From NCBI RefSeq assembly GCF_032854445.1, contig NC_088303.1, positions 27,321,265 to 27,385,264 of the forward strand: a DNA stretch of 64,000 nucleotides, written 5' to 3'. Shown here piece after piece: positions 1 to 12,745 of the stretch. The position numbers and the translations under genes are program-made. The stretch is from Liolophura sinensis (lineage: Eukaryota > Mollusca > Polyplacophora > Chitonida > Chitonidae). Numbering within the stretch: the first letter of the stretch is position 1; each line of letters starts with the position of its first letter. The notes under the pieces are model-generated. The model had not been told where the DNA came from and did not search any database. It saw only the letters and a program-made list of their open reading frames with translations.

Positions 1-1558
1 TATGTACATGCACTGCATGTACAAACTCTTGTTCCACCAGGCAGCCCTGGTCTGACAATTTGTAAACTTTATATCCTCCGGTCAACAGACTGAAACAAGT
101 TAACTGTATTAATATCAGTATTTATATAATATTTTAAAAATGTCAAACATCAAACATCTTTTGCAGGATGGACAAAATTTTAGCCCTGACTTCCCAGAGG
201 CAGAGGAAAGTGAAAGCAATAAATTACCACATCTGCTATGTGAAGTCATGTCCACATATTGCAGTAATGTATATGTTCACGAATCTACATTTCAAACACA
301 ACAAGCAAAATTAAAATGAACCTTCTTTTACACTCCCTGTACCTTTCAACTATTATTTCAGTTCACCAGTTTTGATTTTGCTCAGTTCCACGAAATGATA
401 TGACTAATGTGGGAATGAAAATTAAATTCTGCTACTTTTTCTCCTTCAAGGAGAAGAATTAACAAGTGTTCACAAATGGAAAGATGTCATACACGCTCGG
501 TTACTACAACTCAGGCAGACAGATCTATATGATAAAGATATGAGCTTGTCTTTCCTTGAATGTGAGTAAGGCTGACATAATGTAACATGGCTTTAATTTA
601 CCAGCTGGGGATTTGAACCAGCAATCTCTAGGTTTCAAGTCCATGCTTATTTCACTAGACTAAAGGGAAATTCTCACAGCCTGCAGATAGATAGTGCTTA
701 CATTTCACTCTGTTGCACTGAACACGACAGTGGTGGATATCAAAGTCTGCTTGGACACCTTTTCTGTCATATAACAACATTGTCTCCTTGTAGCTGGCAA
801 GTCTCAGCTTTACATCTTACACCAAACTTACTTTATACTCCTTGGCTTACCACGCACAATGTCCCACTCAGGCACACTATACTGACAATGAGTGAATCAG
901 GATTATCTCCCTTGTACTAAGTGCCAAGTCAAGACGTAGCAACACGGCTTAATTATTAACTACTGTGTGCCATGTGACGAGGTAATGACATGGCTTATTA
1001 AATACCCAACTTAAGACTGAACCTGGGTATTATGCCTCCCTGGCAGAAAACACAAAGTAATCCCGATGAGGTTAAAAGAGAAGACACCAACATAGACCAA
1101 ATGCACTTATCACAATAGTATATATATCCCATCCAAAGTTCATGAAGTGCACCTTTTTATTTTTGTGGTGGGGTATATCTGAGTTATTGCAGTTCCAAAC
1201 AAGCAAAATTTCTCACACACATAAAACTGAATGCACTCATTATTTTTAATGGATCAGACAAAAGTTTTTTCTGTAACGCACAAACACACCTGTTCCTACT
1301 GTGATATTATGTGATCCCTGTTCTCCCTCTCTGCCATACAGACTGAGTGAGTGCAGGGTTTCACTGACGCAACAGTTTCTCCAGTACATGTATGGCATAT
1401 TCCATGGCTTTGTAACAGTTCTGTTTTAAAAATAAATTAATATAGTTACCAGGCATATGAGAAAGAAATGGCTGTTTCCACCCTTCTGTCAAATTATTTG
1501 TTGTCTTTTCCTTAACAGTACTTTATAAGAACATAAATGTTTAAATGGTACAAAATAC
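1..1558. other. Left-edge sequence, presumed intron of the CCDC90-type gene
   Basis: Apart from the tRNA-like remnant at 600-672 no exon of the conserved coiled-coil region could be recognised. The following exons should lie further left. Confidence 0.5.
600..672 (-). mobile_element. tRNA-like sequence, probably a SINE head remnant
   Basis: The minus strand has an A-box-like TAGTCTAGTG, an arm GGACTTGAAACC and a B box GGTTCAAATCC. The ends do not pair as an acceptor stem, so a working tRNA gene is unlikely. Confidence 0.4.
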
Positions 1559-4153
1559 CTGGTGTGCTTTTGTCACTAAGATCTTATTCTGCTGTTCTGT
1601 CTGGGTACTGACTACATGAACCAGTGCTTCCGTAACAGTTTCGCTTTGCTCTGCAGTGAATCCTGTCAAAGAAAAATCCATGTATCAAGCTTATATGTAG
1701 GAAATGAAATGTTAGCCTAGTAATGAATATTTTATTTGATTGGTGTTTTACGCCGTACTCAAGAATATTTCACTTATAAGACGGCGGCCAGCATTATGGT
1801 GGGAGGAAACCGGGCTGAGCCCGGGGGAAACCCACGACCATCCGCAGGTTGCTGACAGACCTTCCCACATGCAGCAGGAGAGGAAGTCAACATGAGCTGA
1901 ACTTGAACACAGTGACCGCACTGGTGAGAGATTCCTGGGTCATTACGCTGCACTAGCGCACTAACCAACCAAGCTACGAAGGCCCCATATTAATGAAAAA
2001 CTGTCCAACCATTCTTCACCAATGTCAGTATGTTCTGCAGAGCAGAAATTTGACAAATGGCAATCTGTGTCAAGTCTTATCACTTTTCCCACACAAAGAT
2101 CCAGGATATTGTTGACTTACAGGTCGTTTACATTAGTATACAACACAAAGTATATAGTTGAATGTACAGAGCTTCTCGCACCACTTTAGTATATATGCCT
2201 ATACCTTTCTTTACTGATTGACCTGTTTCTCCTGATACAGTGCGGTCACTGTGAGCTTAAGTCCAGCTCATGCTGGCTTCTTCTGTGGCCATACGTGGGA
2301 AAGTCTTTCAGAAACCTGCAGATGGTTGTGGGCTTCCCCGTCTGCATTTTGGAGTCAGGAGTCCTAAGAGACTATAGGAAACCACTGCAACTTGCTGGGT
2401 ACCTCCAAACAAATCTTCTAACACAATGCTGTCGCAAAACCTACATGTATATGAGCTGCAGGGATGTCACCATACAATCTCACTATCATGACTGAGATCC
2501 ATGATAACCTTAAAAATTTTGTCCACAAAAGTGCATTTTTAGAGGCAAACAAATGTCATAAAATATTACTTTTGGTGCTAAAACTTTTTCTGGTAATTTT
2601 TCCAAGAGAATATCATCCCTTGTTCCAAACTAACCTCAGAAGGACTTTCTAAAACCAAAAGAACTCTTGGAGTCAGGAATAATGGGCAACTTAGTCATGG
2701 ATGACATTTATAGTCATTTATTTATTTATTTGATTGGTGTTTTAGGCCGTACTCAAGAATATTTCACTTATACAACAGTGGACAGCATTATGGTGGGAGG
2801 AAACCGGGCAGAGCCCGGGGTAAATTCATGAGGATCCCCAGGTTGCTGCCAAACCAACTTTTGAGTCCAAAAGTGTGCATTTGAAGCTGTCCAGAAACTG
2901 AATCTCAGAACTAACAGAACATACCTGCAGCTTGCAGCTTTTTCACCAGAGCATGAGTGTCGAAATAGTAGTAAATCCTGTTCAGATCAAGATCTCGAGC
3001 TTCAGAACACATGTGGCACACCGGCAAAACTTCAACTGCATAAACATATTTCATTAAAAATGCTGATATTTATCTCAAATGAGCCATGTCATGTCACTGA
3101 TCACAAGTTATACGAATTTTGCGATAAATAAAATCCCCCGAACATATTCTTACATTGATAATGTAATGTGAAGAATTTTCAGAAGAACCTTGAATCTTTG
3201 GTCTTGCCTACATGTAATAAAATGACAAGCAAATACACTAAAATGATACATGAGAAGGTACTATACATGAAGAGTATGGTTTTAAGGAAAATGAAAAAAG
3301 ATACATGCCTAAAACGCACACTGGGAATGCGGGGCCAGCTTAACACCCCCAACAGAGTTGTTTTGATAGCTATCATCATTGGTGTTACCAAATAAGGCTA
3401 TCAGATAAGGCTACGTAATTTGTTGATTGACTGCTGGGAGGGGGAGGATACAAAACCTGTTGTTTACAGCCATTTTTACACCCCAATATGAAGCTGAAAA
3501 ACTCTTTTTGCACCTAAATATGTTAGGCCACATTTTATACTCCATAATGAGAAGTAAAAGCTAAGCTGTATACTTTGAGTTCTTGCTAAGCTTTCTTCTG
3601 CAACATACTGATGTATCAGTGCAGCCTGACAGCTTGCGCATGGCTTATCATAGCATTCTACCACCTCTTAACATTTTTAAATGCATGGCACTCTGCCTTG
3701 AACAAGTCATTTAATCAGGGGGTACATCAGTATGGCAATTTGAGGCTGAGCTGTACGACAATACAATACAGGAAAGGGGTTCCTTGAAAAAGCAGACTGT
3801 GTATAGACCCATAAATGCATAGACTTTTATCTTCAATCATGTCCTAACATCACTACTGTTTTGACAATGCCTACCAAAATACTGGTTATAAAAAGCAATG
3901 ATCACAAACATCTGGTTTCGTTTTTGCATTATTATGTTCAAATTCATACACTGAAGTAACAATTCTGAAGCATGGGGGCAATTTCAATGTAATATTAGGC
4001 AAATGTAACTTTACATGGTTTTCCTTTGACAGCCAAGCCTAAAGAACATGGACGAGACACGACGGCAGCAAACACGCTGTAGGCTTTTCGGAAATCTTTT
4101 GCATCCCAACACAAGCGTCCTAAAACTTGTTTCAAAAGCACTGAGCGATTCAT
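1559..4153 (-). CDS. CCDC90/MCUR1-family mitochondrial coiled-coil protein, 5' exons only
   Basis: Three exons are visible: 4153-4015 (ATG at 4153), 3035-2925 and 1662-1559; the remainder lies beyond the left edge. All junctions are GT-AG and the phases agree. Residues 1-46 are rich in Arg, Lys, Ser and hydrophobics, as in a mitochondrial presequence. The second exon contains YYYFDTHALVKKL and the third GFTAEQSETVTEAL, matching the start of the conserved domain of CCDC90B and MCUR1 (human FDTHALV...GF...QAE.IVSAL). From family knowledge these are inner-membrane proteins with a long coiled coil and C-terminal membrane segment; MCUR1 is linked to the mitochondrial calcium uniporter and respiratory complex assembly. 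The coiled coil and anchor would be in the missing exons. CCDC90B versus MCUR1 cannot be decided. The gene is divergent from UBE2C. Confidence 0.86.
1729..1986 (-). mobile_element. SINE family A, near full length
   Basis: Tail TTTATTTGATTGGTGTTTTA at the low end and tRNA-like head ending at GGGGCC (complement) at 1986. It lies between the third CCDC90-type exon and exon 2, on the sense strand of that gene. Confidence 0.9.
2238..2340 (+). mobile_element. SINE family A, middle fragment
   Basis: It begins just before the B box (GTGAGCTTAAGTCC) and stops in the body; no A box and no tail. Confidence 0.75.
2713..2853 (-). mobile_element. SINE family A, 3' half
   Basis: Tail and conserved body (CAGCATTATGGTGGGAGG in plus-strand reading) are present; the tRNA head is missing. 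Confidence 0.85.
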
Positions 4154-4629
4154 TGTCACGAGTCGATGGATTAATAGTAAAAAGTAACTTAACAGTATTA
4201 GCCGCTTGGTGTTAAGTTCTGACTTTGTCTCCGCACATCGGGAGTATGCGAACCCTGTGTGGAGAACTCAAAGGAACAGTCCAATGTTTAACAGGGTAGC
4301 CAGGTCTCCTCTACATTTAAAAATCTACAGAATTAATAGTATTGGTAATTCTGGTACCTTGTAAAATATATTACATGAGAAGAAGAGATCAATAAATTTA
4401 GTGTATACTGAATAATGATGCGGTTTTGATTCTTAACATATTTTACATATTAAACTATGTACCCTTTTACTGTGTCAGCCCATTTCATTGCATCTAATAT
4501 GGCGATTGGTCTTTTGTTCGAGTCTGTTGTAAACACAATTCCTATTGGTCGACAGCTAAACCAGGGAGTTTTAAACGGCAAACTTGTAGTGCATTAGAGC
4601 CGCGTGTGAAAGGGTGATAAAACCGTAAA
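4154..4629. promoter_or_regulatory. Bidirectional intergenic promoter region
   Basis: These 476 bases separate the start codons of two divergent genes, the CCDC90/MCUR1-type gene on the minus strand and UBE2C on the plus strand. Both promoters and both 5' UTRs must lie here unless a non-coding first exon was missed. No repeat is seen inside. Confidence 0.6.
4505..4575 (+). promoter_or_regulatory. Putative UBE2C cell-cycle promoter: two inverted CCAAT boxes and a CHR-like site
   Basis: ATTGG (CCAAT on the minus strand) occurs at 4505-4509 and 4544-4548, followed by TTTAAA at 4570-4575, 55 bases before the ATG. Paired NF-Y CCAAT boxes just upstream of a cell-cycle homology region are the known layout of late cell-cycle promoters, including mammalian UBE2C. 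TTTAAA is one accepted CHR variant but is short enough to occur by chance. The call rests on order and position only. Confidence 0.45.
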
Positions 4630-7600
4630 ATGGCAACTCAAAATACAGACCCTGCGGCAGCTACATCAACAAGGAACAAAGAGATGGATAATGGATCTTA
4701 TTCTTCTAATGATAACCATTCAGTTTCAAAAAGGTAAGTCCAATGTTGAGCAAAAAGTACAGTACCTTTATCCATATCCAACAGTGTAAAACGACAACAA
4801 CAATATTCAACATCGATCTTATATTTTATTTTTGCCTTAGCTCGCGAAAATGCGAGATTATTGTTGGGATTTCTCTCTGTAATAAGTGTTAAAATGTAGT
4901 GTACAACGTTCAGTGTTAATTGTGGATCTAGGTGTTGCTTTTATTTGAAGAAATCGCGTTAAAATTTGCCCCTTCTTCCAAACGGGATTTTAAAGTTGAG
5001 GTTGCTGTCACGTGTAGAGTGGCGTCAATTCATTTCAGAACCAACACTTCACAGTGAACATCTGGGAATGGACACATTGACTAACAAGTAGTTCGAGTAC
5101 ACTGACTGTTGGTTGAGAAATATTTGAATGCGACGTATTCATGGCTGCTCAACCACTCTCAGAGTCAAGCAAGTTTGTTGACCCGAATTACCACTTTACA
5201 TACCTCTAGCTGGTCATATCCACGTCGTAACATATCCCCTTCCAAGTGCCACATGGAATTTTGTAATGGTAATCCAGTAAAGTATCGTTTCACGCCTAAA
5301 GTTCGTGCAGGCCATATTGTCACCATACCTCCTGGACTTCATTATTCGAAATTGACTTTATTTAAGATAGTGCAAAATTATTATTCTATATAGCTATATA
5401 AATTCCAATAAATGAAAGATTATGTTTGCAAAAATAATGCACAAGAATAAGGTTACCTCTGTTAAAAAAAAGAACTGAAAAGAGTTCACATGTTCCCAGA
5501 ATTATATTCATGGTAGGGGCCTCCGTGGTTCAGTCAGTTAGCGTGCTAGCACAGCGTAATGACCCAGGAGTCTCTCACCGATGCGGTCACTGTGAGTTCA
5601 AGGCCAGCTCATGCTGGCTTCCTCTCCGGCAGTATGTGGGAAGGTCTGCCAGCAACCTGCGGATGGTCGTGGGTTTCCCCCAGGCTCTGCCCGGTTTCCT
5701 CCCACCATAATGCTGGCCGCCATCGTATAAGTGAAATATTCTTGAGTACGACGTAAAACACCAATCAAATAAACAAATAAATAAATATATTCATGGTAAA
5801 TACATGGCAGCTATCTTGAAAACATGACAGTACCACATAACCTGTAGGCATTTTACACATGAAATGATACTTTATTGTATATACAATAAAAATTTGCGTG
5901 GCAATTGAAAGGGGATGTGTTACATCATGGATCTGACCAGCTATAGGTAGGTGGAGTTGTTATTCAGGCCACTACCTGTTTCACACCATTGAGAAAAAAA
6001 TTTGCTTGACAGACTGATTGAGCAACGGTGAATATGGCGTATCCAAATATTTCTCGACCAGCAGTCAATGTACTCAGACTAACAAGAGGATCAACCCATT
6101 CTTTACAACTGCCTTTTCCCATTATCTCCTTTTTCTTAAAGTTTTCCTAGACCCTTCTGCACATGCAACTACTACAAGAGAAGTTATTTTGGCCAGGTAC
6201 TAGTCTAAAATACAACTTTTCTTCACAATCACAGAGCACAATATCCAAGGACACATTAGAAACAATTTAGAATTGTTAAGTCTGGTGACTGCCACTCAAG
6301 GTACAGGTTTGAAACTAAACCCCGGTCTAAGGATTGCTTATAAATATTAAAGACATACATGAAAACCCCTGGCCATAATTATCCTGGACAATTTGTGAAC
6401 TGATTATCACATTCTGTCGACATTCCGCTACCCTGTGAGCAAAGTTCACTGCATATTTGTTACACAACACCAAAAAGTGCATTTTCACACTTTTTGCCTG
6501 CACTGAGTAGACATAGCCCAAGATCAACTGAGACACTACTAACAGAGCACTCAGCATTGGTGTAACCTACCTCCATGCAGACAATTTCACTGAAAATAAC
6601 AACTAGAGCCATCATTATAGTTGGTGTGCACTGATTCCTCCATGTCCTCCATGAAGTGAAAATGTGCCCAAGCCAGCATCAGCGAGCCATTGTTTTAAAT
6701 TCAACAAGAAAAACTTGTATTGGAACTTCTGGCAATTCCTGGCAACTTAGTGATGGCTGTTCAAAAATTTTTTCCAGTGGAACCTCTCAATCGAGAATTT
6801 ATTTGGTTTTTTTTGCTTGATTTCTTGTCTTAAATATATTAAGGTTACTCTAAGACGTAGAATTTCCTAGTCAACAGATATTATGCTGACATGATTGACT
6901 GAAGGTACATTTTTCTAATCAGCTATAATTTGTTGACAAACCATATATTCATCTTGCATTGATTTTGCTTGTGTTTTACAGGTTACATAAAGAGTTGTTA
7001 ACATTATTGGTAAGTGTTTACCTATAGTCCAAAGTGTCTGTAATTAAAATGTTTTGAATCAACCTTGGTTTATTTTCTCTTAATATGAATAAGTTATATT
7101 ATTTTCTATACGGTAAGTGTGTGCTAACATAACTCATGACTATAATGCGTTCAGGGATGGGGACCTGAGCAAGCAAGTGGTAAAGGTGCTCTTGACTGCC
7201 TGACTTTCAGTGGCTATGTCATCAGAGGTGCCAGGCCACTTCCATGAGCCAAATCGACATTTCAGGAGTTCTGCGAGTTCATGCAGATATCGATGAGACA
7301 GGGTGGGGGGCCTTGCAAACTAAGAGGCTAATACTTGCTAGATTTTTCAATACTTGCTAGATTGAATACACGTTTCGATTTGCCAGGTCAGTTGGCCCAA
7401 TTGCTTAGTTATCAGCTACCGTAACATCACATCTTTTAGTCACGTTAGCTTGCGAAAGCCCCACTTTGTCTCATTTAAACCAGACTTGTGTGAACTCATG
7501 AAGGTGTTGGAATCCATAATTTCACGAGAATGCTATATAAACGGCCATATAGAAAATCAGCAGTTTTGATACGTTACATATTTTGGATATGACTATTCTG

Positions 7601-9686
7601 TTGTAATGCTGATTCCTCATCTAAATCCAGCAATTCTGCTTTTGAAGAAATGCGATTGTAGAGGTGGTAAATGAGGACAGACAACAAGAGCATCAAGTTA
7701 ATTGCATAATTGGACATATTCATTGTATACATGTGTAGCTACATGTCTCAGGCTAGAGTGTACTGTATATGTGTGTACATGTATGTATCCAACAGGAATA
7801 TTTGATTGTCACTTTGCAGACTTCTGGCATACCTGGCATCAGTGCATTTCCTGATGGAGACAACATTTTTAAGTGGATTGGAACGATCACTGGAGCAATG
7901 GGCACTGTGAGCAGTTTTCACTACAAAAGTATTGTTTTTCCTGTATTTTGAGATCATTTAAAGTACTAGCAGTTTGTAAGTCTTAAGTTTCTTTAATTCA
8001 ACACCGTGCACATCCAGGCATTTGGCTGGCATGAGGAAGCAGCCAAAGAGGTGAAAGATAACATGGGAAGGTGTTAGGAAGTAAACAGTATTGGATGGTA
8101 TTCTGAAAACTATAGCTGCCATTAAGCCATCACAGGTGCAATTTTCTCCTGTTTGCTCTTTCTCTCCCATGTTAATTTTGTCAGAATAGGGCATCTCAAA
8201 GACAATGAGACAATCATTGGCTAAGTTGTCTTTACTACCTTGGCTTTTTACTATGTTTTTTAACATGGTAACTACAATCAACTTGGCTTATAATTGCTTT
8301 GTGCAAGAGGTCCCTGGTAACTTCCATGTTTTTACCACCATGTCTGCATGAGCAAAGCATGTTGGCGCGAGTAAAGCTACAAATGCCTGGATGTTCTGGT
8401 GTTGAATAGATTCTGCATATAAATCACAAACACTTCATAGCAGAAAGCTCTAGACAATATCAGTTGTCTTAAAGGAAAGAGATGTCATTTCTTGACCAGT
8501 GACATCACGTTGCTGATACAGGGAAAAGTTTAAAATGTAGTTTCGTTGGTCTTCCTGCCAATGCACACAGCATGTATCCTTCTGTCACTTTTTAATCTTC
8601 TCTACTGGCCTTCAATGCCAATCTGTTTGCCTAAAGGTATATGAGGGACTGGAGTACAAACTGGATTTGGAATTTCCTAGTTCTTACCCTTACAAAGCCC
8701 CAACAGTGAAGTTCCAGACTCCGTGTTATCACCCAAATGTTGACCAACATGGAAACATCTGCCTGGACATTCTTAAGGAGAAGTGGTCTGCCAGCTACGA
8801 TGTCAAAGCTATCCTGTTGTCAATTCAAAGTTTATTAGGAGGTTTGTACCATTTTATCTTTCAAAGAATGATGTGGGAATTGTTGTTACTTGTTCATATG
8901 GATTTTTAATTATAATACATCGTTGTCATGTGACTGAAAAATTGTTAAGTACGTTAAGACGTTAAACCCCAGCACTCGCTCACTCACTCATTATAATACA
9001 TAGAGATTTTAATATAGCAATAGTGCTATAACAGCCTGTATTATTTATTTACTTGTTTGGTTGATGTTTGACACAGTGTTCAAGAATGTTTGATCAGGTT
9101 TATGAATGGACGAAACAGTAGTTCAAAAATGATGAGAGGGGTCAGTCCTTGTTCACACCCTCACTGTTTCAGTAATAGATTGCTGCCTGCATTAACAAGA
9201 TTTAATGTTAGGTATTTAAGCTGCTGGCTCAGGTTGAAAACTAAATATGGCACAGAAAGCATCTGCCCACAGCGTTGCAGAGAGTGTTACGCTAGCGGTA
9301 TTCTTTTTCAAATACTGCATTTCACCTATTTTAGCGTTTTTCAGGTGACAAATTTTGCTTGATTTTGGTTTATTTACTCACGTTGTAGTTTCAATTAAAG
9401 AGTTTTTGTAATGTTTGGCTGTAAATTACTTATCAGAAAAATCTGGTGCTGTCATTTCAAGGTCCTAAGTGAAATACAGTGTCACTGATTCTGTGATATT
9501 TCAGATTAAATGTTCATGTTTCAAGTAGGAATTCTATATTAACATTGTGGTCTGTTTACATTTTCAGAACCTAACAATGACAGTCCATTAAATGCTCATG
9601 CAGCAGATTTATGGGACAATCAGGTGGCCTTCAAGAAACACTTGCTGGAAAAATACGACAAAGATGCTCGAATCAGTAGATCATGA
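4630..9686 (+). CDS. UBE2C: Ubiquitin-conjugating enzyme E2 C (UbcH10 orthologue), complete
   Basis: Five exons: 4630-4733, 6982-7009, 7820-7906, 8637-8841 and 9568-9686, joined by GT-AG introns in matching phase, give 180 aa (human 179). The start [10 protein letters not shown] matches human MASQNRDPAA. Residues 1-34 are the disordered N-terminal extension; the UBC fold follows. The HPN motif is at about 105-107 and the catalytic cysteine is Cys115 in [13 protein letters not shown] (human Cys114). The C-terminal helix contains [11 protein letters not shown]2C is the initiating E2 of the anaphase-promoting complex and targets cyclin B and securin in mitosis. No frame break is seen. Intron 1 carries a young SINE and intron 4 a SINE tail. 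Exon 2 is only 28 bases. Confidence 0.97.
5516..5785 (+). mobile_element. Full-length tRNA-derived SINE, family A, in UBE2C intron 1
   Basis: A tRNA-like head has an A box (TGGTTCAGTCAGTTAGCG) and a B box (GAGTTCAAGGCC); the conserved body follows and the tail ends CACCAATCAAATAAACAAAT. A perfect 13-base target duplication TATATTCATGGTA flanks it at 5503-5515 and 5786-5798, showing fairly recent insertion. Confidence 0.93.
8915..8997 (+). mobile_element. SINE family B tail in UBE2C intron 4
   Basis: Contains TGACTGAAAAATTGTTAAGT and ends AAACCCCAGCACTCGCTCAC, the tail shared with elements at 21.3 kb and 53.96 kb. No head is seen. Confidence 0.7.
9038..9095 (-). mobile_element. SINE family A tail fragment
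   Basis: Degenerate tail, TATTTACTTGTTTGGTTGAT followed by GTTCAAGAATGTTTG. Located in UBE2C intron 4. Confidence 0.5.
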
Positions 9687-9973
9687 TGTAGACACAGGAT
9701 CCCTAAATTAGACACGTGTACTTTTCTAATGTAAGTTTCGCCCCTCTGGATCATAAATGTACAAATCACACCTCATGCTACAGACATTGTAATCTCTCGT
9801 TTTGTATCTTGTTGTATTTCATTGGATGTCTTATTGTGCTGTTATTTATACTCTGCTTGTAAACAAAATGAAAAAGTTGCGTGAATGTCCAGTGTGCCCT
9901 TAGAGTGAAAATGTGAAGAAAAAAAGTTTTTATTTCCAGTAAAGGTTGTACAGTTGTGAAGTGCTTATACAGT

Positions 9974-9979
9974 AATAAA
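9974..9979 (+). terminator. UBE2C polyadenylation signal
   Basis: AATAAA lies 288 bases after the UBE2C stop codon, followed within 20-40 bases by T/GT-rich sequence, as expected for a cleavage site. Confidence 0.7.
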
Positions 9980-12029
9980 CCTTTTTCCTGTACTTCATGG
10001 TGTTTTATTTTTGTTTTACCCCACTGTTGTGAATTTTGGAATTGTTTTCAGTCACCCAGTCAAATTATGCTAATTTTATTCATCAGTCAGTTTCTAAAGG
10101 AGGAAATATTAGCTATATTTTCGGTGCAGTGTTAAGGAGAAGTTCTGGTTGTGTCCTACAGGAGGACAATTCGGAACTACTAAATATAAAGGCAAGAGAT
10201 AAAGCCAAATGGAATTATAGCTCTTGACACTGTTTTGATTGTTTTGTACCCTTAAATTGAACGTGTCTTTTAGAATAGGGGAATTTTGGATTGGAACTTT
10301 TTTACAGTTAAAGGTAAACGTAGTCCTGCTGTATCATATGTCTTAAATTGTATGCAACCTTTGTTGTGAATAACTTACAGTTATGTCAATCACCTGCCTC
10401 ACCCTGTTCAAGTGTCACAAATGACATCTCTTTCCTTTAAGAACTTCTTAAGTTCGCAAACGTTCAGCTCTTCAGTGTTCTCCATTGTTCGTTTGCTCTT
10501 TTAGGAAACTTTTTCAGACGTCCATGTATTTAATGGCTTATGTGATCAAAAGTACCTTATTTCTTCAACAGTCTATACACCCAATATTTGGAATCCTTAT
10601 GAGGGAACTGTGGGCCAGTATGCAGAGTTTTTTTGGAGCTTACATTATAATGACGCAAAATAACTGATTATGCATAAATTTCACTGAAGAAAAAGCGATT
10701 TAGAGGTCGACAACGTTGAGAATTTGCAATAGTTGCTTATCATTTTTGACGGGTCACAAGATGCAATAGAACTTTTTCAACCGAAAGCGATGAAAGATTT
10801 CGAACTCGAAACTGCCCTACACATCACTCGTCTGGATTGTTATTAGCATGGACCATTCACTTAACAAAGGGCATGAGTGGAAGATGATATCTTGCGGGGA
10901 ATTTGTGTTCGGTGCAGAAGTTACTATGATCTTGTACACAAACTTTCTGGAAGTGGACACTTGTCTGATAATCATAGCCTGGCTCGTATTCACGACTAAG
11001 GTATAGGGAAGATGTGATCTTGCATTGGTTGTGTCACTGCCCTGACGAAGTGTCGCTCAATGACGCACATGCCACAAATTTTAAGCATTGTTATTGGACG
11101 TAATCAACCACAATAACCGTACATCATGAGTTACTGACCTCCAGTCCTCCCTTTGTGTCACAGCCTCGCAATTACTTTTTAAAATAACATTCTTACGAGG
11201 TGCGGCATTCTGCCTGTCGGGTCCATTCATTTTTCACGTGAGCCTATGAACTTGACTGGGAGTTGCTATTGTCGCAGATTTATGGTATGCGTTGGTTCCT
11301 GTGTTGTACATATCAGACTTTTTCAGGTCATAAAACATACATTTCTTAGTGAAATAGTGTAAAAACGGATGAGATGTGCCAGACAAGCTATAAACTAGCC
11401 AATGTTGTTAGACACATTAGAAATGTGTCCATTTTTATTGACACTATCTTTTTTAAATACACGTAACTTACATCACACGTCCACGTAAGTCACAGGCAAA
11501 CGCCCTATTCATTTTCAGGCCATGACCTTGTATTTTTTTATCAACGTCATTCAGGGATATTTCCATGCACAAACGGTCTCTTAAACTAGCCGGTCGACTC
11601 GAGTTTTTCACCTTTTCTACCAAAACATATTTTCTGTCCATTCAATTTGAGATCTTCCAGTTCCGAAAGCTCATCGAAGCTTTCTGCAGTCAAGCGGGAA
11701 GAAACAGAAGGTCTTCAAGAAGACTTACTTCATGCCAACTCCTGTTTTACTACTTATACACGTAGGAGTTTCCTTCCATTTTCAGAAGATGCATTTCGTG
11801 TCGGAGCGCCATTCCGTTTTTATTCTACATGTACATATGAAGGTACCTATACATGCATTTATGTGGAAGACCCCAGTTGGAGTTCCGTGACCTTGATGTG
11901 CCCTTGAAAGATCACTGCGGTTGTCGAAGCTAAACTATATGTTGACCTTGCAAATGCATTCTCCCTGAAAGCGATTAGTTCCTGAAGACATGACATATTT
12001 CCATTCTGATAAGAAAAAAATACTCCCAA

Positions 12030-12037
12030 ACTCTCTC

Positions 12038-12070
<33 letters not shown>
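12030..12070. repeat. CT microsatellite
   Basis: About 20 CT units with one CCC interruption. Confidence 0.95.
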
Positions 12071-12073
<3 letters not shown>

Positions 12074-12677
12074 ATACTGTTGACTCACTTAAACTTGCAT
12101 CTATACACATCCAGTCCACGTTCAGTTCAGCCTATTCCAGTCCATTGCATCGCACACTCTATACTCCTTGACCTTGGATGTATACACACGACAAACCATT
12201 AAGGCCATTAACCATTAAGATTTAAAGAGTTACAAGTCACTTATTTCAAATGCAACTGATGGAATTATGATGACGTATTAAACTAAATATGGGCTCAACA
12301 GGTGTGCATGAAGATGACACAGTTGCGACTGGTTGTTCAAATGGGTATTAAAACTTAATCCAGACTTAAATCGTGTCGCTTATTAAACACAACAATAATG
12401 TGATTTTAGTCCCGTCTGAAGTTGATATCAGGTTTCGCTGTAAAAACATGTTTAAACAACTGGGCCAGATCACCGACAGGTTTATATCCATGTTTCACTG
12501 GTGGATACTTTTTGAACAGACTTAGGTGCTGCCGATTATATCTAACCCTTTGCCCTTTTCTTCCATCCTATTTTGATCGTTGTGCGTTGTCGTAAGTATT
12601 GGAGTGCTATAAATGAACGGGCACTTTGTTGGTATTGGCGAACAGTAACTCTTAACACGATGATTTTTTGTCCAAAT

Positions 12678-12745
12678 GTGTTATTTATTTATTTCATTGG
12701 CCTTTTGCGCTGTACTCAAGAACATTTCAATTATACGACGGTGTT
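12678..12745 (-). mobile_element. SINE family A tail fragment
   Basis: TTATTTATTTATTTCATTGG, then CTGTACTCAAGAACATTTC; head absent. A two-copy 35-base repeat (GGGGTCCATTA) follows at about 12750-12825. Confidence 0.65.

Noticed and set aside
600-672. tRNA gene
   Set aside because: B box present but no acceptor-stem pairing; more likely a SINE head remnant.
1361-1420. Possible alternative last exon of the CCDC90-type gene (NCYKAMEYAIHVLEKLLRQ then stop)
   Set aside because: The acceptor and phase fit exon 1662-1559, but the peptide does not match the family, where E..LQ should follow; 20 open codons can occur by chance.
5109-5393. 94-codon open frame in UBE2C intron 1
   Set aside because: No family match, no splice signals linking it, and codon content unlike the exons nearby.
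8667-8909. UBE2C exon 4 continuing as an 80-codon frame past 8841
   Set aside because: The sequence after 8841 leaves the UBE2C alignment, and splicing G to AA at 9568 restores [12 protein letters not shown] exactly as in the family.
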